A stretch of 64,000 nucleotides of DNA, from positions 155,976,966 to 156,040,965 of the forward strand of contig JALIGW010000001.1 of assembly GCA_023053685.1 (NCBI GenBank), read 5' to 3'. Source of the stretch: Diadophis punctatus similis (taxonomy: Eukaryota > Chordata > Lepidosauria > Squamata > Dipsadidae). Every line of letters starts with the position of its first letter. Positions within the stretch are counted from its first letter, which is position 1. Below the pieces are notes generated by a model. The model saw nothing but the letters and a program-made list of their open reading frames with translations. It ran no database searches and was not told where the DNA came from. This document shows, in pieces, positions 1 to 12,051 of the stretch. The position numbers and the translations under genes were made by a program.

Positions 1-140
1 ATCTTAAAGTTGTTCAGACTGAGAACACTGAGCTGGTAGCAACATGAAGTCTAGCCTTTTCATTTGCATGTGAGCTTTGAAACCCACTCCCAACAAAAAA
101 TATTTCTGCCTTGAGATTTTCATGACTGTAGCTATAAAAC

Positions 141-178
141 AGGAGGGAGGGAGGGAGGGAGGGAGGGAGGGAGGGAGG

Positions 179-250
<72 letters not shown>
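141..250. repeat. (GGGA)n / (GA)n compound microsatellite
   Basis: About 45 bp of GGGA tetramers pass directly into about 66 bp of pure GA. The open frame across it only translates the repeat (GREG and ER runs) and is not a gene. Confidence 0.97.
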
Positions 251-255
<5 letters not shown>

Positions 256-827
256 CCTACTCCGTGACCTACTTCTCTCTCTGCCTGAAACTTTGTTTCT
301 CCACTCAGCAACTTCTGTCTACATTACAAACAATGGAGTTGTTTGTCTTCAACGAATCATCATGTGATTGTGGGTACAGTTTGCATACTAAGCATTTTTG
401 TAATTGATCTTTTTGCCTTTTGCTGTGCATTGCAGAAGGTTGTCAACTGCTTCTTTGAAGTTAATTAATGATCCTGTGAGTAAGACATCTTAGTGAGTAG
501 CTGGGGTCAGATTAGCACTGTCAAAATGTGAATCCCATATGCAAACTCTACTATTATCCCACACTGCATTTTTGGAAGAAAAAGACTTTGTTCAATGCAT
601 TATATGCTGAAGGAGGAAAAAAACAGAATATTTATTGTTACTAATACATCCAATAACAATAATGTTTAGTGTCATCTTTAGTGCCTGCCCATCACAGATT
701 TTCCTTTGCAAGCCCTGAGTGCTATTTCCAGCAAACATGGTTTGTGTTAGACTATCAAGGGCAGTTCAAAAGGTATTCTTTAACTGAAGGATTCAAAGTG
801 AGCCTCAAGAACACATATTCACCCATT
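251..827. other. Unique AT-rich stretch, nothing recognised
   Basis: No repeat family, RNA gene or credible coding frame was seen between the two microsatellites. Confidence 0.5.
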
Positions 828-923
<96 letters not shown>

Positions 924-982
924 TTAATATTAATATTAATATTAATATTAATATTAATATTAATATTAATATTAATATTAAT

Positions 983-1062
<80 letters not shown>

Positions 1063-1071
1063 CAACAACAA
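828..1071. repeat. (TAA)n array with (TAATAT)n centre
   Basis: Long TAA array with a central block of TAATAT hexamers at about 920-985 and a short (AAC)n end at about 1058-1070. It abuts the 5' end of an R4/Dong-like fragment. Poly-I and poly-L frames through it are artefacts. Confidence 0.97.
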
Positions 1072-1405
1072 TATATCATGACCTGGCCATAGAAAATATC
1101 GTGGCCATCGAACTACATGATTATGGATGAAACATGTAACAGTGATACCCATTGTCATCGGGGCACTTGGTACCATGTCCAAGAATTTTATAAGATACAT
1201 CAACAAATTGCAGCTTTCTGCAATAACACCAGTAGAACGGCAAAAAACTGCTCTACTCAGAACATCATACATCTTAAGAAAGTACTTGGTTGATACCTAG
1301 GACGCTGGCAGCAACCCGTATCAACCATTAGCACGAGTCAATGATATTTGTGATGCATTTTTGAATGTTCAGTTGACTGAGTTTCATGTTTAATGAATAA
1401 AAGAG

Positions 1406-1406
<1 letters not shown>
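1072..1406 (+). pseudogene. R4/Dong-like LINE, C-terminal coding remnant and 3' UTR
   Basis: Translating about 1125-1290 gives LWMKHVTVIPIVIGALG followed by a segment ending in TALLRTSYILRKYL. This resembles the C-terminal end of the polyprotein of R4/Dong-type non-LTR retrotransposons as I know them. A frameshift separates it from a short upstream piece (YHDLAIENIVAIEL). About 100 bp of apparent 3' UTR follow. The fragment lies between a (TAA)n array and an (AAT)n array, so both ends touch TAA repeats. Known of the clade: some Dong-like elements insert in TAA repeats. Family assignment is by eye. Confidence 0.65.
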
Positions 1407-1451
<45 letters not shown>

Positions 1452-1474
1452 TAACAATAACAATAATAATAATA

Positions 1475-1535
<61 letters not shown>
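1407..1535. repeat. (AAT)n (AACAAT)n (GAT)n compound microsatellite
   Basis: AAT trimers, then AAC/AAT alternation, then about 19 GAT trimers. It sits between two R4/Dong-like fragments. Poly-N, poly-D, poly-M and poly-H frames here are repeat translations. Confidence 0.97.
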
Positions 1536-1536
<1 letters not shown>

Positions 1537-1832
1537 AGAACTGGTGGAGCAAAAATTAGACAGTGTAATAGAATATGAAGAGGCTAAAGTGTTCTGGGAC
1601 TTTAGAATTCAAACAGTCAAACTCCTGCCACATAATTCCCCAGACTTAGTAATTGTATGTAAGAAAGACAAAAAAGTTTGGATAGTGGATGTGGCATTAC
1701 CTGGAGACTTTTAATATTTGTAAACATCATCTACCATCCCAGGTCCTTGGGAAGGACTTGATAGGTGGATAACAATGCCAAATCCAGTCTAAACATCTGT
1801 ATGACAGTGCAATGAACCATAATATAATCAGC
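1536..1832 (+). pseudogene. R4/Dong-like LINE fragment (pre-C-terminal coding plus 3' end)
   Basis: The frame at 1536-1714 reads EEAKVFWDFRIQT, then PDLVIV and WIVDVALPGDF before a stop. This matches the WDFRIQT...DVAVPGD region of R4/Dong-like ORFs. The true C-terminal segment (the part kept at 1072-1290) is missing. Instead the sequence at 1740-1830 resembles the family 3' UTR (CCTTGGGAAGGACTTGATAG, then CCAAATCCAGTCTAAA), which recurs in reverse at 39803-39890. This is therefore an internally deleted copy, flanked 5' by (GAT)n and ending near CATAAT. Confidence 0.65.
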
Positions 1833-2545
1833 ACCATGTTTTTATTTATCAAAGTATAACATAGGACAAAAATCAACACAAAGAATCACATCTTTACCAT
1901 GGAAATCTGAATTCCAGGAAGGAATTTAGGAATTATCCAAATATTGTTGTAAGGTATAACATATGCTCAAGCAGAGCTGTAGTAGTACTTCTTGTTGTTT
2001 TAAATCCACAATTTATAGAACAGAAATATTTCGTTCTTATACAAATTAGTTTCACCTGTTTGTTATTTCATCTAAAGCACCAATAGGGATGACATTACAA
2101 GCTTTTTCCATACTCTACCTCTTTTAATAATTAGATCTGTAAATTTTGCATTTTTTCAATTCTTCTTTCTTGATTATGTTATCCCTAGATATTGTCACAT
2201 TCATATCAATTACTGTTTTCTTTTTAATTATTAAAATATCCTTTGTATTGTGGCAATCATTTTGTATGAGAAAATATCATAATAAGTTTCATCTTTCCCT
2301 AATAAGATATTAAGAAACATATCTAGATTTGAATGCACATTTAGCCAGACTCTTTCTGCTTAACATATACACACAGAACCTTATTGAGGCATACAGTATT
2401 TGTCATATTCACACTTTACAATTTTAGATATATGGCAACGCAAATCTAATATTGGATGCCAGTTAGATACATTGAACGTAGCTACCATAATTCAGCAGAA
2501 CAAGTTGTTGGAAGAAATATCCGTCTGGTTCAGTTCCAAGCTGGG
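1833..2545. other. Unique AT-rich stretch
   Basis: No recognisable repeat or coding potential. Confidence 0.45.
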
Positions 2546-2549
2546 AGAA

Positions 2550-2634
2550 AGACACTGGCTGGGGAATTCTGGGAGTTGAAGTCCAGACACCTTCAAGTTC
2601 CCAAGTTCCCAAGGTTGGGAAACACTGCTCTAGA
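2550..2634. mobile_element. hAT-type MITE fragment (right half)
   Basis: Contains GAATTCTGGGAGTTGAAGTC and ends GGTTGGGAAACACTG, the same modules as the complete element at 18492-18619. No left terminus is visible, so this is a truncated copy. Confidence 0.6.
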
Positions 2635-2639
2635 GAGCC

Positions 2640-3761
2640 TTCGGTCTGTATATCAAGTGCTCCAGCAGGCTAGTTTCTTTTCATGTTGCATTAACCACTC
2701 AAGCATTTTGTGCTGCTGAATGTCATCTTATTTAACATTTTCTTAAACAACTTCTAAAGGTCTGAACTGTATGACAGATGGGCCGTTGAAGGGTCAGCTT
2801 AATGGCTCGGCTTGATAGTGTTTATTATTAGTGAAGTATTGTTTAAATAAATCTTTCCCAGTTCCCTCCGCTTCACTGGCACTACCATCATTTCTATATG
2901 CCCAAAGCTTCTTTCTTTGAATAAGGTTTGTTAAGGAGTTATTGTGCTGTTAAGCACATACACAGCGAAATGTGTTGTAGTAATGGTGTTGCAGTTTGAT
3001 ATGAATGCTATTCAGTCAATAAACAGAATATTTTTAATATGTACAAAGTAGTAGCAAAGTTAAATAGGAAGTCCAAGTCATACACAGTTATTCAGTCAAT
3101 GCGAAGTTTCTTCTTCTTGCCTATCTTTGTTTTAACTCACAAACAAAGATTACAGCTATTCTATACTATCACAGATAGTTACTCTTCTTTTCACAGCAAT
3201 TTCACACAGTCATAAAGTAATCTACTCATCAGTAAAGCAGCAGAGAGTCTTCAATCCGGAACACACCATCAAACACCACTCACCACACTAAACCACACTG
3301 AACCATAAACCACCAACCACATTGAGCATGCTCTCTTGCTTCCTTATATAGTAATCATCCACAATGCATTTAAAGCAATATACGCATAACAATGATTTGT
3401 GGCTTAATCATATATTAACACACCCAATCGTTTGAACAGGGTTCTAACAAGGTTCTTCTTTTTTTTTCTTCATTCAATGTCCACAGGATATGTACTCCCA
3501 GACCATAAACATAATAGTGGAAGCAAGACGAGAAACAGAACAAATTTGGACTTCCAGTTAAAACGGTATGCTCCAAAAAGCGGAAAAGTTTAAAATAATG
3601 CTGGAATGACTCATGATTCATAGATGTGTTGAGTATTTGCACACAAACATCAAATGCTTAAAATAAATTAGTTTTGTAACTACGGAAACAGGAGTTTCAC
3701 TGAAAAATTCCATTGTATTTATTTCCTGATCATATTTTCCATTCAATGAGGATGAAATGAC
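2640..3761. other. Unique stretch, nothing recognised
   Basis: AT-rich DNA without an identified element or exon. The local CACCACACT-type run at 3260-3320 is imperfect low complexity. Confidence 0.4.
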
Positions 3762-3784
3762 TTTGTGTGTGTGTGTGTGTGTAT

Positions 3785-3816
<32 letters not shown>
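3762..3816. repeat. (GT)n microsatellite
   Basis: GT dinucleotides with one GTATGAGT interruption near 3781-3787. The TH-run frame on the minus strand is a repeat translation. Confidence 0.97.
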
Positions 3817-3819
<3 letters not shown>

Positions 3820-4082
3820 AAAAATAAGGTTTGTAAAAATGGAAAACTGGAAAGGTGGTGAAATATCAGCTCTTCAAGATATGCCAGGTCAAGCAACATT
3901 CATGGCAAGGAATGTTTACTTTACTGTTGTATAACAGTAGAATTTTGAAAATTTGTCCAAATTTTTCTGTGTTCTTAGTTATACTGAACAAAATCAATTT
4001 TGAGTTTCTTTCTAGCTTCCATCTGTCGGCTGTGTAATCACTGCTCCAAATCTCTCCTTAACAGCTCTTTCATATGTCCACC

Positions 4083-4860
4083 TTACAGACGATGCTCACT
4101 CTGTCAAAGACCTTGGAATACTCATATCAAATAACTTAAGTGCCAAAGCCCACTGCAACAACATCGCCAAAAAGGCTTCAAGAGTTGTTAACCTAATCTT
4201 ACGTAGCTTCTTCTCCAGTAATATCACACTACTAACCAGAGCATACAAAATATTTGCCAGACCAATCCTCGAATACAGCTCATCTGTCTGGAACCCACAC
4301 CGCATATCGGACATAAATACATTAGAAAGTGTCCAGAGATACTTTACGAGAAGAGCCCTCCACTCCTCTACTCGCAACAGAATACCTTAAGCAACCAGAC
4401 TTGAAATCCTGGGCTTAGAAAGCTTAGAACTACGTCACCTTCAGCATGACCTAAGCGTAGCTCATAAAATTATCTGCTACAACATCCTTCCTGTCAACGA
4501 CTACTTCAGCTTCAACCACAACAATACACGAGCACACAACAGATACAAACTCAAAGTGAACCACTCCAAACTTGACTGTAGAAAATACGACTTTAGCAAC
4601 AGAGTGGTTAATACCTGGAACTCACTACCTGACTCTGTGGTTTCGTCACCAAACCCCCAAAACTTTACCCTTAGACTGTCCACTGTTGACCTCACCCGAT
4701 TCCTAAGAGGTCAGTAAGGGGCGTGCATAAGTGCCTACCATCCCTGTCCTAATGTTCCCTCTTATCAGTACCAATCTTATGTATATAAACAATGTTATAT
4801 CTATGTATATTACCAATACGTACTTGACAAAATAAATAAACAAATAAAAATAAAATAAAT
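4083..4860 (+). pseudogene. CR1-group LINE, 3' part of reverse-transcriptase ORF and tail
   Basis: The plus-strand frame from about 4098 encodes VKDLGILISNNLSAKAH, then RPILEYSSSVWNP, LESVQRYFTRR, RLEILGLESLELR and finally LSTVDLTRFLRGQ with a stop at 4716-4718. This is the C-terminal RT/thumb region typical of CR1-group LINEs. A TAA stop replaces a Tyr codon near 4388, which is intact in the copy at 31355, so the ORF is dead. The 3' UTR ends in (AAATA)n-like sequence. The copy is 5' truncated at about 4083. The 93-aa minus-strand frame over it is an antisense shadow. Confidence 0.85.
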
Positions 4861-5349
4861 GTTCTCTAACGTCATCTCTAAATTCCTTTATGGATTGTGA
4901 CATTCTTCCCCTTACCTCAGATATCCAAAATGATTGTATGATGTCTTTTCTTTTCATTGTATTGTCAGTTCTCTGATAGTCTTGTATTAAATCTCAAAAG
5001 GATTTCTTTCACCAAATTTCTTTCAGAACAGCATTTATGACCAGCCAGGGAAGGTGCAAAGCGATGGAAAAAGGTAGACCAGAAAAGTGCCAACAATAAC
5101 ACCTTCCACTTCCTCACAGCAATAAAGTGTTTACAAAAATAAATTCTAAAGCATCTTGGAAACCAGAAAAAGAAAATGTTTGAGAAATGGGGGGAAGGGG
5201 GCGACGGGACATCATTAATTACAGAGATCACATAAAACAGGTCTTGATTAATATTCCCATTTTACAGATCATTTTACAGATGCAGAGGCCAAAAAAGAAT
5301 GATTTACCTAACCCAACTTGACTTCTTAACTGTGCTTGGATATTTGAAC
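4861..5349. other. Unique stretch
   Basis: Nothing recognised. Confidence 0.4.
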
Positions 5350-5351
5350 TA

Positions 5352-5686
5352 CCGTATTTTTCGGAGTATAAGACGCACCGGAGTATAAGACTAGTTTTTG
5401 GGGAGGAAAATAGGGGAAAACAATCTGCCTACCAGGTATTCATCTGGCTAGCATCCTTAGTCTGGTCAGCTTCAGCACATTATTTTATCCCCTGGTTAGG
5501 ACTTAAAAAAACCTTCTTCTGAGAGAGTAACAATGAAAGAGCCTGCAAGCCGGTAAGAGCTGGGAAGATCTGTTAGCACCTAGTTAGGGCTGGGAAAAAA
5601 AGCTACATTCGAAGTATAAGACATACCCAAATTTTCAGCCACTTTTAGGGAGGAAAAAGGTGCGTCTTATACTCCGAAAAATACGG
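5352..5686. mobile_element. Palindromic MITE flanked by TA
   Basis: The ends are perfect inverted repeats: CCGTATTTTTCGGAGTATAA at the left, with its reverse complement at 5667-5686, extending through AGACGCACC. A TA dinucleotide flanks each side (5350-5351 and 5687-5688), as expected for a TA target duplication. A second internal GGAGTATAAGAC / GAAGTATAAGAC pair is visible. No transposase is present, so it is non-autonomous. I recognise the terminus as a widespread vertebrate MITE type but cannot name the superfamily with certainty. Confidence 0.8.
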
Positions 5687-5834
5687 TATGTATTCCATCA
5701 AAACTACTAGAGTAGTAGATTTGCTCTATAGTATTTATAGTTAACAATCTCTGGGCAAAATCTAGCTAGAATGAAGTACTTGAGAACATTTAAACATGGT
5801 CAATGTATTTGCATGTACTTCATTTAAAAAAAAG

Positions 5835-5918
5835 AGCTTACATTTATTTATTTACAACATTTATATGGCCACCTAACTCAAAGAATGTGATTCTGGGCAG
5901 CATACAACATCATTAAAC

Positions 5919-5992
<74 letters not shown>

Positions 5993-6150
5993 ATATGCCT
6001 CCAAAACAATTAAATGATAATCAGAACTGAAATTTGTTGTAGCCTACCTCTGGGAATTTTACTCATCCTGACCCAAGTGCCTGGGACAAGAGCCAGATCT
6101 TAACTGCCTTTCTAAACACATGCATGTTCACGCCAGAGGGCGATATTAAA
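5835..6150 (-). mobile_element. Probable L2/CR1-group LINE 3' end, interrupted by (GA)n
   Basis: Sequence on the minus strand carries a degenerate GGCTGCCC...TATATAAAT-type LINE end next to TTTATTTATTTA at 5842, and the DNA after the GA array resembles the LINE 3' UTR. Old and diverged; assignment tentative. Confidence 0.4.
5921..5990. repeat. (GA)n microsatellite
   Basis: About 35 uninterrupted GA units. Confidence 0.98.
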
Positions 6151-7022
6151 AACCATCAACTATTTACAATCCCAAATACTCTGTTAAAATCCATCCCTTC
6201 TTCTCTCTCTTTCCCTTATCAAATCAGTCAAAATCAGCCTAGCATGTTATAGACTTGTAAATGAATCTACAGGAAGAGCTTTACACTTTTTGGCATGTTC
6301 ATTTCTGCCACGTGTATACAGTATATAACATCCACATTAGCTCCCTGGAAACTGATTTTCCTCATCTCTTTGCTCTTTTTAAAAAAAACTTTTAACATAC
6401 AGAAATTGTGATTTTAAAGATGTTTTGTTTTTTTAAAGTTATTTTGAAAGATCTGAAATATTCCTGTTACAGCTCCTTAAATTCATTCATTTTTTCCCCA
6501 AAACAACCATTGTTTCTTTGTGTCTTTGCATAGGTGATTGTCCTGCAAAAGGTGTTTTTGAGTTTGGTGGATGAGAATGATTTAAAAAGGAGTTATTGAA
6601 GAATTTATTTGACTGATCATCACATTTTGTATCTCTTGATAATTTTCATTTTTTCATATTTTACATGTATAAAATAAAATAAAAATCAGAGAATCAGCCA
6701 TTCACAAATCCATTAGAATAATAGGGATGCTACACTTGGATAATCTACATCTTCCTATTGCCTATAAACTTAGTAACCTCATTCATGCGCAACAATAAGT
6801 CATCATATAGTTTATTGTCATGTGCAAATATATCCATAGTGGCTTCATGTTATTTCTTCATCAAACTGTGATTAAAAATTCTAGCTTACTATGTCTGAAT
6901 ATAACCAACAACAGGTTTCCCATCCCTCACTTTACGTTATGTACATATGTTAGATATTACTTAGATAATCACAGTGTGATTTTGGCCAAGATGATTTAAG
7001 AAAAGGCATAGTATGGGTATAT
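6151..7022. other. Unique AT-rich stretch
   Basis: Nothing recognised. Confidence 0.45.
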
Positions 7023-7030
7023 GTTCAAGG

Positions 7031-7637
7031 CAGGGGCGGGTTCCTAATTTTTTTGCTACCACTCTGTGGGCGTGGCTTATTTTGTGGGTGTGGCTTGCCA
7101 GCCATGTGACCGGGTGGACGTGGGCCTCGGGAGCTTGGCAGCGGCCGGAGAAGCAGGGGGGCATTGCCCACCGGCAATGCAGCCCCCCGCAGCGGGAGCA
7201 GCAAGACCGCAGCAGCGGTTCTTCTTGGAGGCTCCGTCCGGCCTGAATGCTTCTCCCCATTTGATGATCCTAGGCTCTTGCTGCCCGGTCCCCCTCCCCT
7301 CAGCAGCTCGAGAAGCCTCGAATGTGCAAAAATGCCTAGGATCATCACCGCACGTTCGTGGCTTCTCAGACTGCTGAAGGGAGGGGAACTGAGATAGGTC
7401 CTGCCGCCCATTCTTTCAGCGTCTCACGCGCTCCCTCAGCCATTCTCCCCTGCTTGGACTCACTGTGGGGTAGGAAGGCAGCGCTTCTTGGCATGCGCAG
7501 AAAAAAATTTTAAAAAGATTTTTTAAAAAAATGGCGGCGCCCAGGCACCAGCAACCGACCGCACCAGTACTGTGACATCACCAGCGGGCCGCTACCGGTG
7601 CTATAGAGTGGACCGCACCGGTAGGAACCCACCACTG
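7031..7637. mobile_element. Family A hAT-type MITE, copy 1
   Basis: Starts CAGGGGCGGGTTCCTA and ends GGAACCCACCACTG, imperfect terminal inverted repeats. It is flanked by the perfect 8-bp duplication GTTCAAGG (7023-7030 and 7638-7645), diagnostic of hAT-like integration. The interior is strikingly GC/CpG-rich compared with its flanks, with GGCATGCGCAG at 7490-7500 and AAAATGGCGGCGCC around 7530. The overlapping 99-128-aa frames on both strands are GC-rich shadows; no transposase is encoded. Confidence 0.9.
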
Positions 7638-7645
7638 GTTCAAGG

Positions 7646-8464
7646 TTATGGGAAATAAGAATCTCCTCTTCAGCTCCTGATAAATAGTAAAGATTGTATC
7701 TCTTTCTCATAATAGAATCCAGTATCTGCTAGAAAATGTCTGCTCTTCTGCAGTACAAATAAGAGTATTAAACAGACTCTGATTAATTTTGAGACTTCAA
7801 ATTCTATTCCTCAATTCCCCTCTGCCCAAAATGTGATTTGTGAAATAACAAAGTCAAGATCCTCTGATCATTGCCCTTTAAAGTCTCTTTTTCACATGGC
7901 CGGCCTTCAGAAAAAGCTATTTTACTAGAAGAAATTAGATTTCTGGTTATCAGGAGCCCTAAATAGACATGAATTACAAGAACGTCCTTTGAAAATTCCA
8001 TCCGGCACTTCGTTTCATTAAATCCCATGAAGCGACCTTAATTTAGTGGAACACCGGATGGGTTGCTCCTTTAACCTATTAGCACTTTGGCCAGTCCCAT
8101 AAAGCATATTCATGGTTGATTCCATCAAGAAGGACAACAGTGGGATTAATATTATTTCAAGATACAGTAAATGCCACAGTGATGAAACTGTTCAAGATCT
8201 GGTGCTCGCTGTGTCATGTTGAATGCATTGACATTTACTCTGCTATCGTTTCATTTTCAAACGTGTGGTGAGTGTGTCAGCATGCAATATAGCACCTCAA
8301 GACTCGCAAAGAGCTCGGGGGGCGGGGGGAGGGAGAGAAGTAGTTTCCTATGTGATACATTCCCGTTTATCTACTATGAAAAGCCAGTTGTTGATGCTTC
8401 CCATATTATAGGCTACCATAGCTATCAACAGAAAGCAGTAAGAGAATTTCATTCCATATTCAAT
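7646..8464. other. Unique stretch
   Basis: No element recognised. Confidence 0.4.
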
Positions 8465-8774
<310 letters not shown>

Positions 8775-10085
8775 CAAATTTTGAATGCTGATCTTCAATC
8801 TTAATTCCAAATAGCTTGCACTATGTTTGTTACATTTGATTATGTGTGATGATTCCTCATTTATTTCTAAACATTTTGTACTATTTTTAATGCCTTATAA
8901 CCAAAAAGAGCACTTGTAAGGCTACATTAAAAGGAAATATATATATTTGTCATGATACAAATATATATATAATAAATGTGGCAGCAGGTGAGACAGTTCT
9001 CTTTCTCTGCACTTTGCTTGAAGGCTTGAGCAACAATAAATGATTCTTAAAGAGTGTAAAATAGATGTGTAAAAGCAAATTCTATTACAACCCACAAGAA
9101 TGTTGCCACAGATGTCAGTAGAGTCAAAATTTCCCTTTTCATACTGACTGAAACTTGGAAAGAGGCATTGTTCTAACTTGCATGCTGTGAAGCTGTAAAT
9201 GAAAGCTATCTGCAGTTCTGATCTCTTTAAGCAGTTCCACTGGCATGTGCTCGGAGTCAGGCAATTGGAGTTTTGCCTGCTAAAAGTCATGTTTGCATTG
9301 TCTTCGTACCAGTTTTCTTTTCTATGCTATCAGCTCAATCATCATCCAGCCAAGGCAAACCTCTTGTAAAATAAACACTCCCCTAGCACATTCAGCTTAG
9401 TGTAAATTCCAGCAGGCCACTTAATTTGTTTCTGAAATATCAGAACCCTCTAAGTGGATGCCAGAATTTGACACTGGTTCTTTCCTAAAAAGCTTGAGTC
9501 ACGAAACCCTGCCACAAAAGGTCTTGATGGAAAAGGGTGTGGGTGTCTTCTTTATTCCCCCTCTCCCCCAAGGTGATATTCTACCCTTGCTGAGGTGGTG
9601 AAAAATTGCTTTGAAATCTCAAGAAAAGGCTTTGTGTCTTTTCAAAACTTTGAAACTCGGCCAAAGGGTTTTCAGCCAGCCAGTGCGTAGTTTTCAAAGG
9701 CAATGAAAAATATCTCTTTGGGACAACAGGGAGGTCTGCAGAAGACCTCTGCCAAAGGAGTCCTCAAGCCAAGAGAACTTCCTGATTGGCTGCTAGTCTT
9801 GGTAAATGAAGCTTGGCAATATAGCTGGAAGATTTTAACTATCACCACCCTTATCCTGGAGTCAATGCTGGAGAAACCCTCTCCGCGTACTGCTAATTGA
9901 TACTTGAACACTATAATGTGCCCATAGAGAACATACATTTTGAGGTGGGCTTGTCTTCTGAGGGAACTATCACAGATAAGACCCCATCTAATAGATTCAA
10001 CTTAAGCTGGTGTAAATTTTAGATGAAATGTATTTATGGTAAGAGCAGTTCAGCGATATATCCCATAAACTAAATTTGGGGGTTT
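8775..10085. other. Unique stretch, balanced base composition at 9050-9300
   Basis: No repeat recognised. The part at about 9050-9300 is complex sequence without low-complexity decay, which is what a conserved non-coding element would look like, but conservation cannot be judged from one sequence. Confidence 0.35.
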
Positions 10086-10308
10086 GGTTTCGTCACCAAA
10101 CCCCCAAAACTTTACCCTTAGACTGTCTACTGTTGACCTCACCCGATTCCTAAGAGGTCAGTAAGGGGCATGCATAAGTGCACCAGTGTGCCTACCGTCC
10201 CTGTCCTAATGTTCCCGCTTATCAGTACCCATCTTATGTATATAAACAATGTTTTATCTATGTATATTACCAACATGTACTTGACAAAATAAAATAAATA
10301 AATAAAAC
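10086..10308 (+). mobile_element. CR1-group LINE, severely 5'-truncated 3' end
   Basis: Matches the final coding residues and 3' UTR of the copies at 4083-4860 and 31355-32405. It begins TTTCGTCACCAAACCC, includes the CTAAGAGGTCAGTAAGG stop region, and ends in (AAATA)n-like sequence. Confidence 0.88.
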
Positions 10309-12005
10309 TAGAGTGGCAGGAGGATTCTCCCTGGCTGGAAGACTTAAGGCAGCAGTAAAGCAGCTATTTGATTAAACTGGTTTAATTTGGGATTTTCTGT
10401 CCTGAACTGAAAATTTATATAGATGACTTATACCCTCGGATAACTGTGGCCATAGTCTTACTGAAGTAAACATGTGAGCAAGAGATAATTGCCTAGAATT
10501 TGATTTTCATGACTTGCATGAATAATCTCTTCTCCTCAAGATTGCACTAGGTAAGCCACTCTGGAAAATGTAATCCATAGCTGAGATAACACCAAAAGGA
10601 AAGTTTCCTAACTGGTACCTGCATCTTCTTAATCTGAGATGGGTAGGTGGAGAAATTCTGCTAAGCTATTCCTGTCTATTTCTATCTGCACATCCAGGTG
10701 CGAAAGGGCCCATGTGTACAGGCCATATTAATATTGTGAAACTTTTTACCATCTGCAAATCTGTCCAGGTGGAATGAAAAATCCAGCGACCCAATAAGAC
10801 AGCAACAGCCCTGCATCCCTTGGGGTCATAGGAATGTATCCGGTGCCATCCTTTATACACGTTGCTCTTTTTCTCCTAATGGTAAATCACATTATGCAAG
10901 GATGAAAATACACTGCCAGGCTGAAAGCACCCGTTTCCATTTACCGTCTCAACTCTCCAGAGTTGGATCTGTGCCAGGTGGAGTCAAATGTATTTGAACT
11001 CCCAATGTCTCAGCATTAATTCAGTCTGGCACAACAATGCAATATTTGCAAGCAATATTTCCTTAGTGCTTCATCTCGTTGATGGATTTTTGTTTCCTCC
11101 ATGTCATCGTGACTGCAGCAGATTCCTTCTGCTTTTTATTCTTTAAATATGCCATAGTTGCAAAGCCCATTACAGCAGCTTCCTTTATCTTCACAGATGT
11201 GTGTAGATATATATGGCAAGATGGAATGTTTCTGTTTGTCGAGCAGCCAGTCTGGGCAGCTGGGGCCGTGTCAAATTACACCTGGCACAAAAATGGATCA
11301 GCAGCAATCTGAAGAAATGCATTCAGGTGTTGAGTACTATTCTTAGCGTGTCCTGGGGATGCTGGAAAAGCAGCACAAAGTTGTCTAGTTTCATAAATTG
11401 ACTCAATCATAGCCCTTCTTTCCCACTGATAAGATTCTCTCACTTCAATATCTTCCAAATCTATTAGTACAAAAGAGAATTCTAGTTTTAGCAGAATAAG
11501 TATCAGTTCACTGTACTGCCATTATCCCTTGGCTGCGTATAATGTTGAGCAAGTTCTTATCCCATATAATAGATGTGGCCTAGAGATCCACGTCAGCTGA
11601 GTTGGGAATATTTACATAATATATTGATCAGAGATTCTTATCACTTTTTTCAGGAAAAAGTGAATTTGGCTTCACATCTGTAATTGCACTAAGGTTCTGT
11701 CTGCAATATGATCATGCTCCAATTTCGGAGAAAGATGGAAGCAAGATGATAGAGGCATTGTTCCCTTGATCACATTTATTTTCATTTTATTCAGCTAAAT
11801 GGGCTTTTCAGGTTTCTGTGGAGCTGCAAATTTTGTCCAGAGGACACCGAAGAAAAAGTTGTACCTCACAAATGACCAACTTAACGTCACAAGTCAAAAT
11901 TTTTCAAAAATTGCTGCTGGTGCACCAAATCCTTTTAAATCACCTGGATAATTTGACTTACTATACCCAATTTGTTATCTTGGTTATCTTTCAGTGTTTT
12001 CTCTA
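10309..12005. other. Unique stretch
   Basis: No repeat family or convincing exon. Open frames of 60-77 aa near 11079-11458 overlap on both strands and show no recognisable domain. Confidence 0.4.
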
Positions 12006-12007
12006 TC

Positions 12008-12037
12008 ATATGTATATGTATATGTATATGTATATGT
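12008..12037. repeat. Short (TATATG)n
   Basis: About five hexamer units directly before a family A MITE. Similar TATATG sequence resumes after the MITE at 12469, so the MITE appears inserted in this repeat. Confidence 0.9.
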
Positions 12038-12051
12038 GTCTGTGTACATGT

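Noticed and set aside
669..1552. Long poly-I, poly-L, poly-H, poly-N and poly-D reading frames
   Set aside because: They translate (TAA)n and (GAT)n arrays; only the R4/Dong-like residues beyond the arrays are kept as real similarity.
4096..4377. 93-aa minus-strand frame, repeated as a near-identical 93-aa frame at 31632-31913
   Set aside because: Antisense shadow of the plus-strand CR1-group RT; the repetition reflects two LINE copies, not a conserved host gene.
7025..7411. Overlapping frames of 77-128 aa on both strands
   Set aside because: They lie within a GC-rich MITE where stops are rare; no transposase or other domain is visible.
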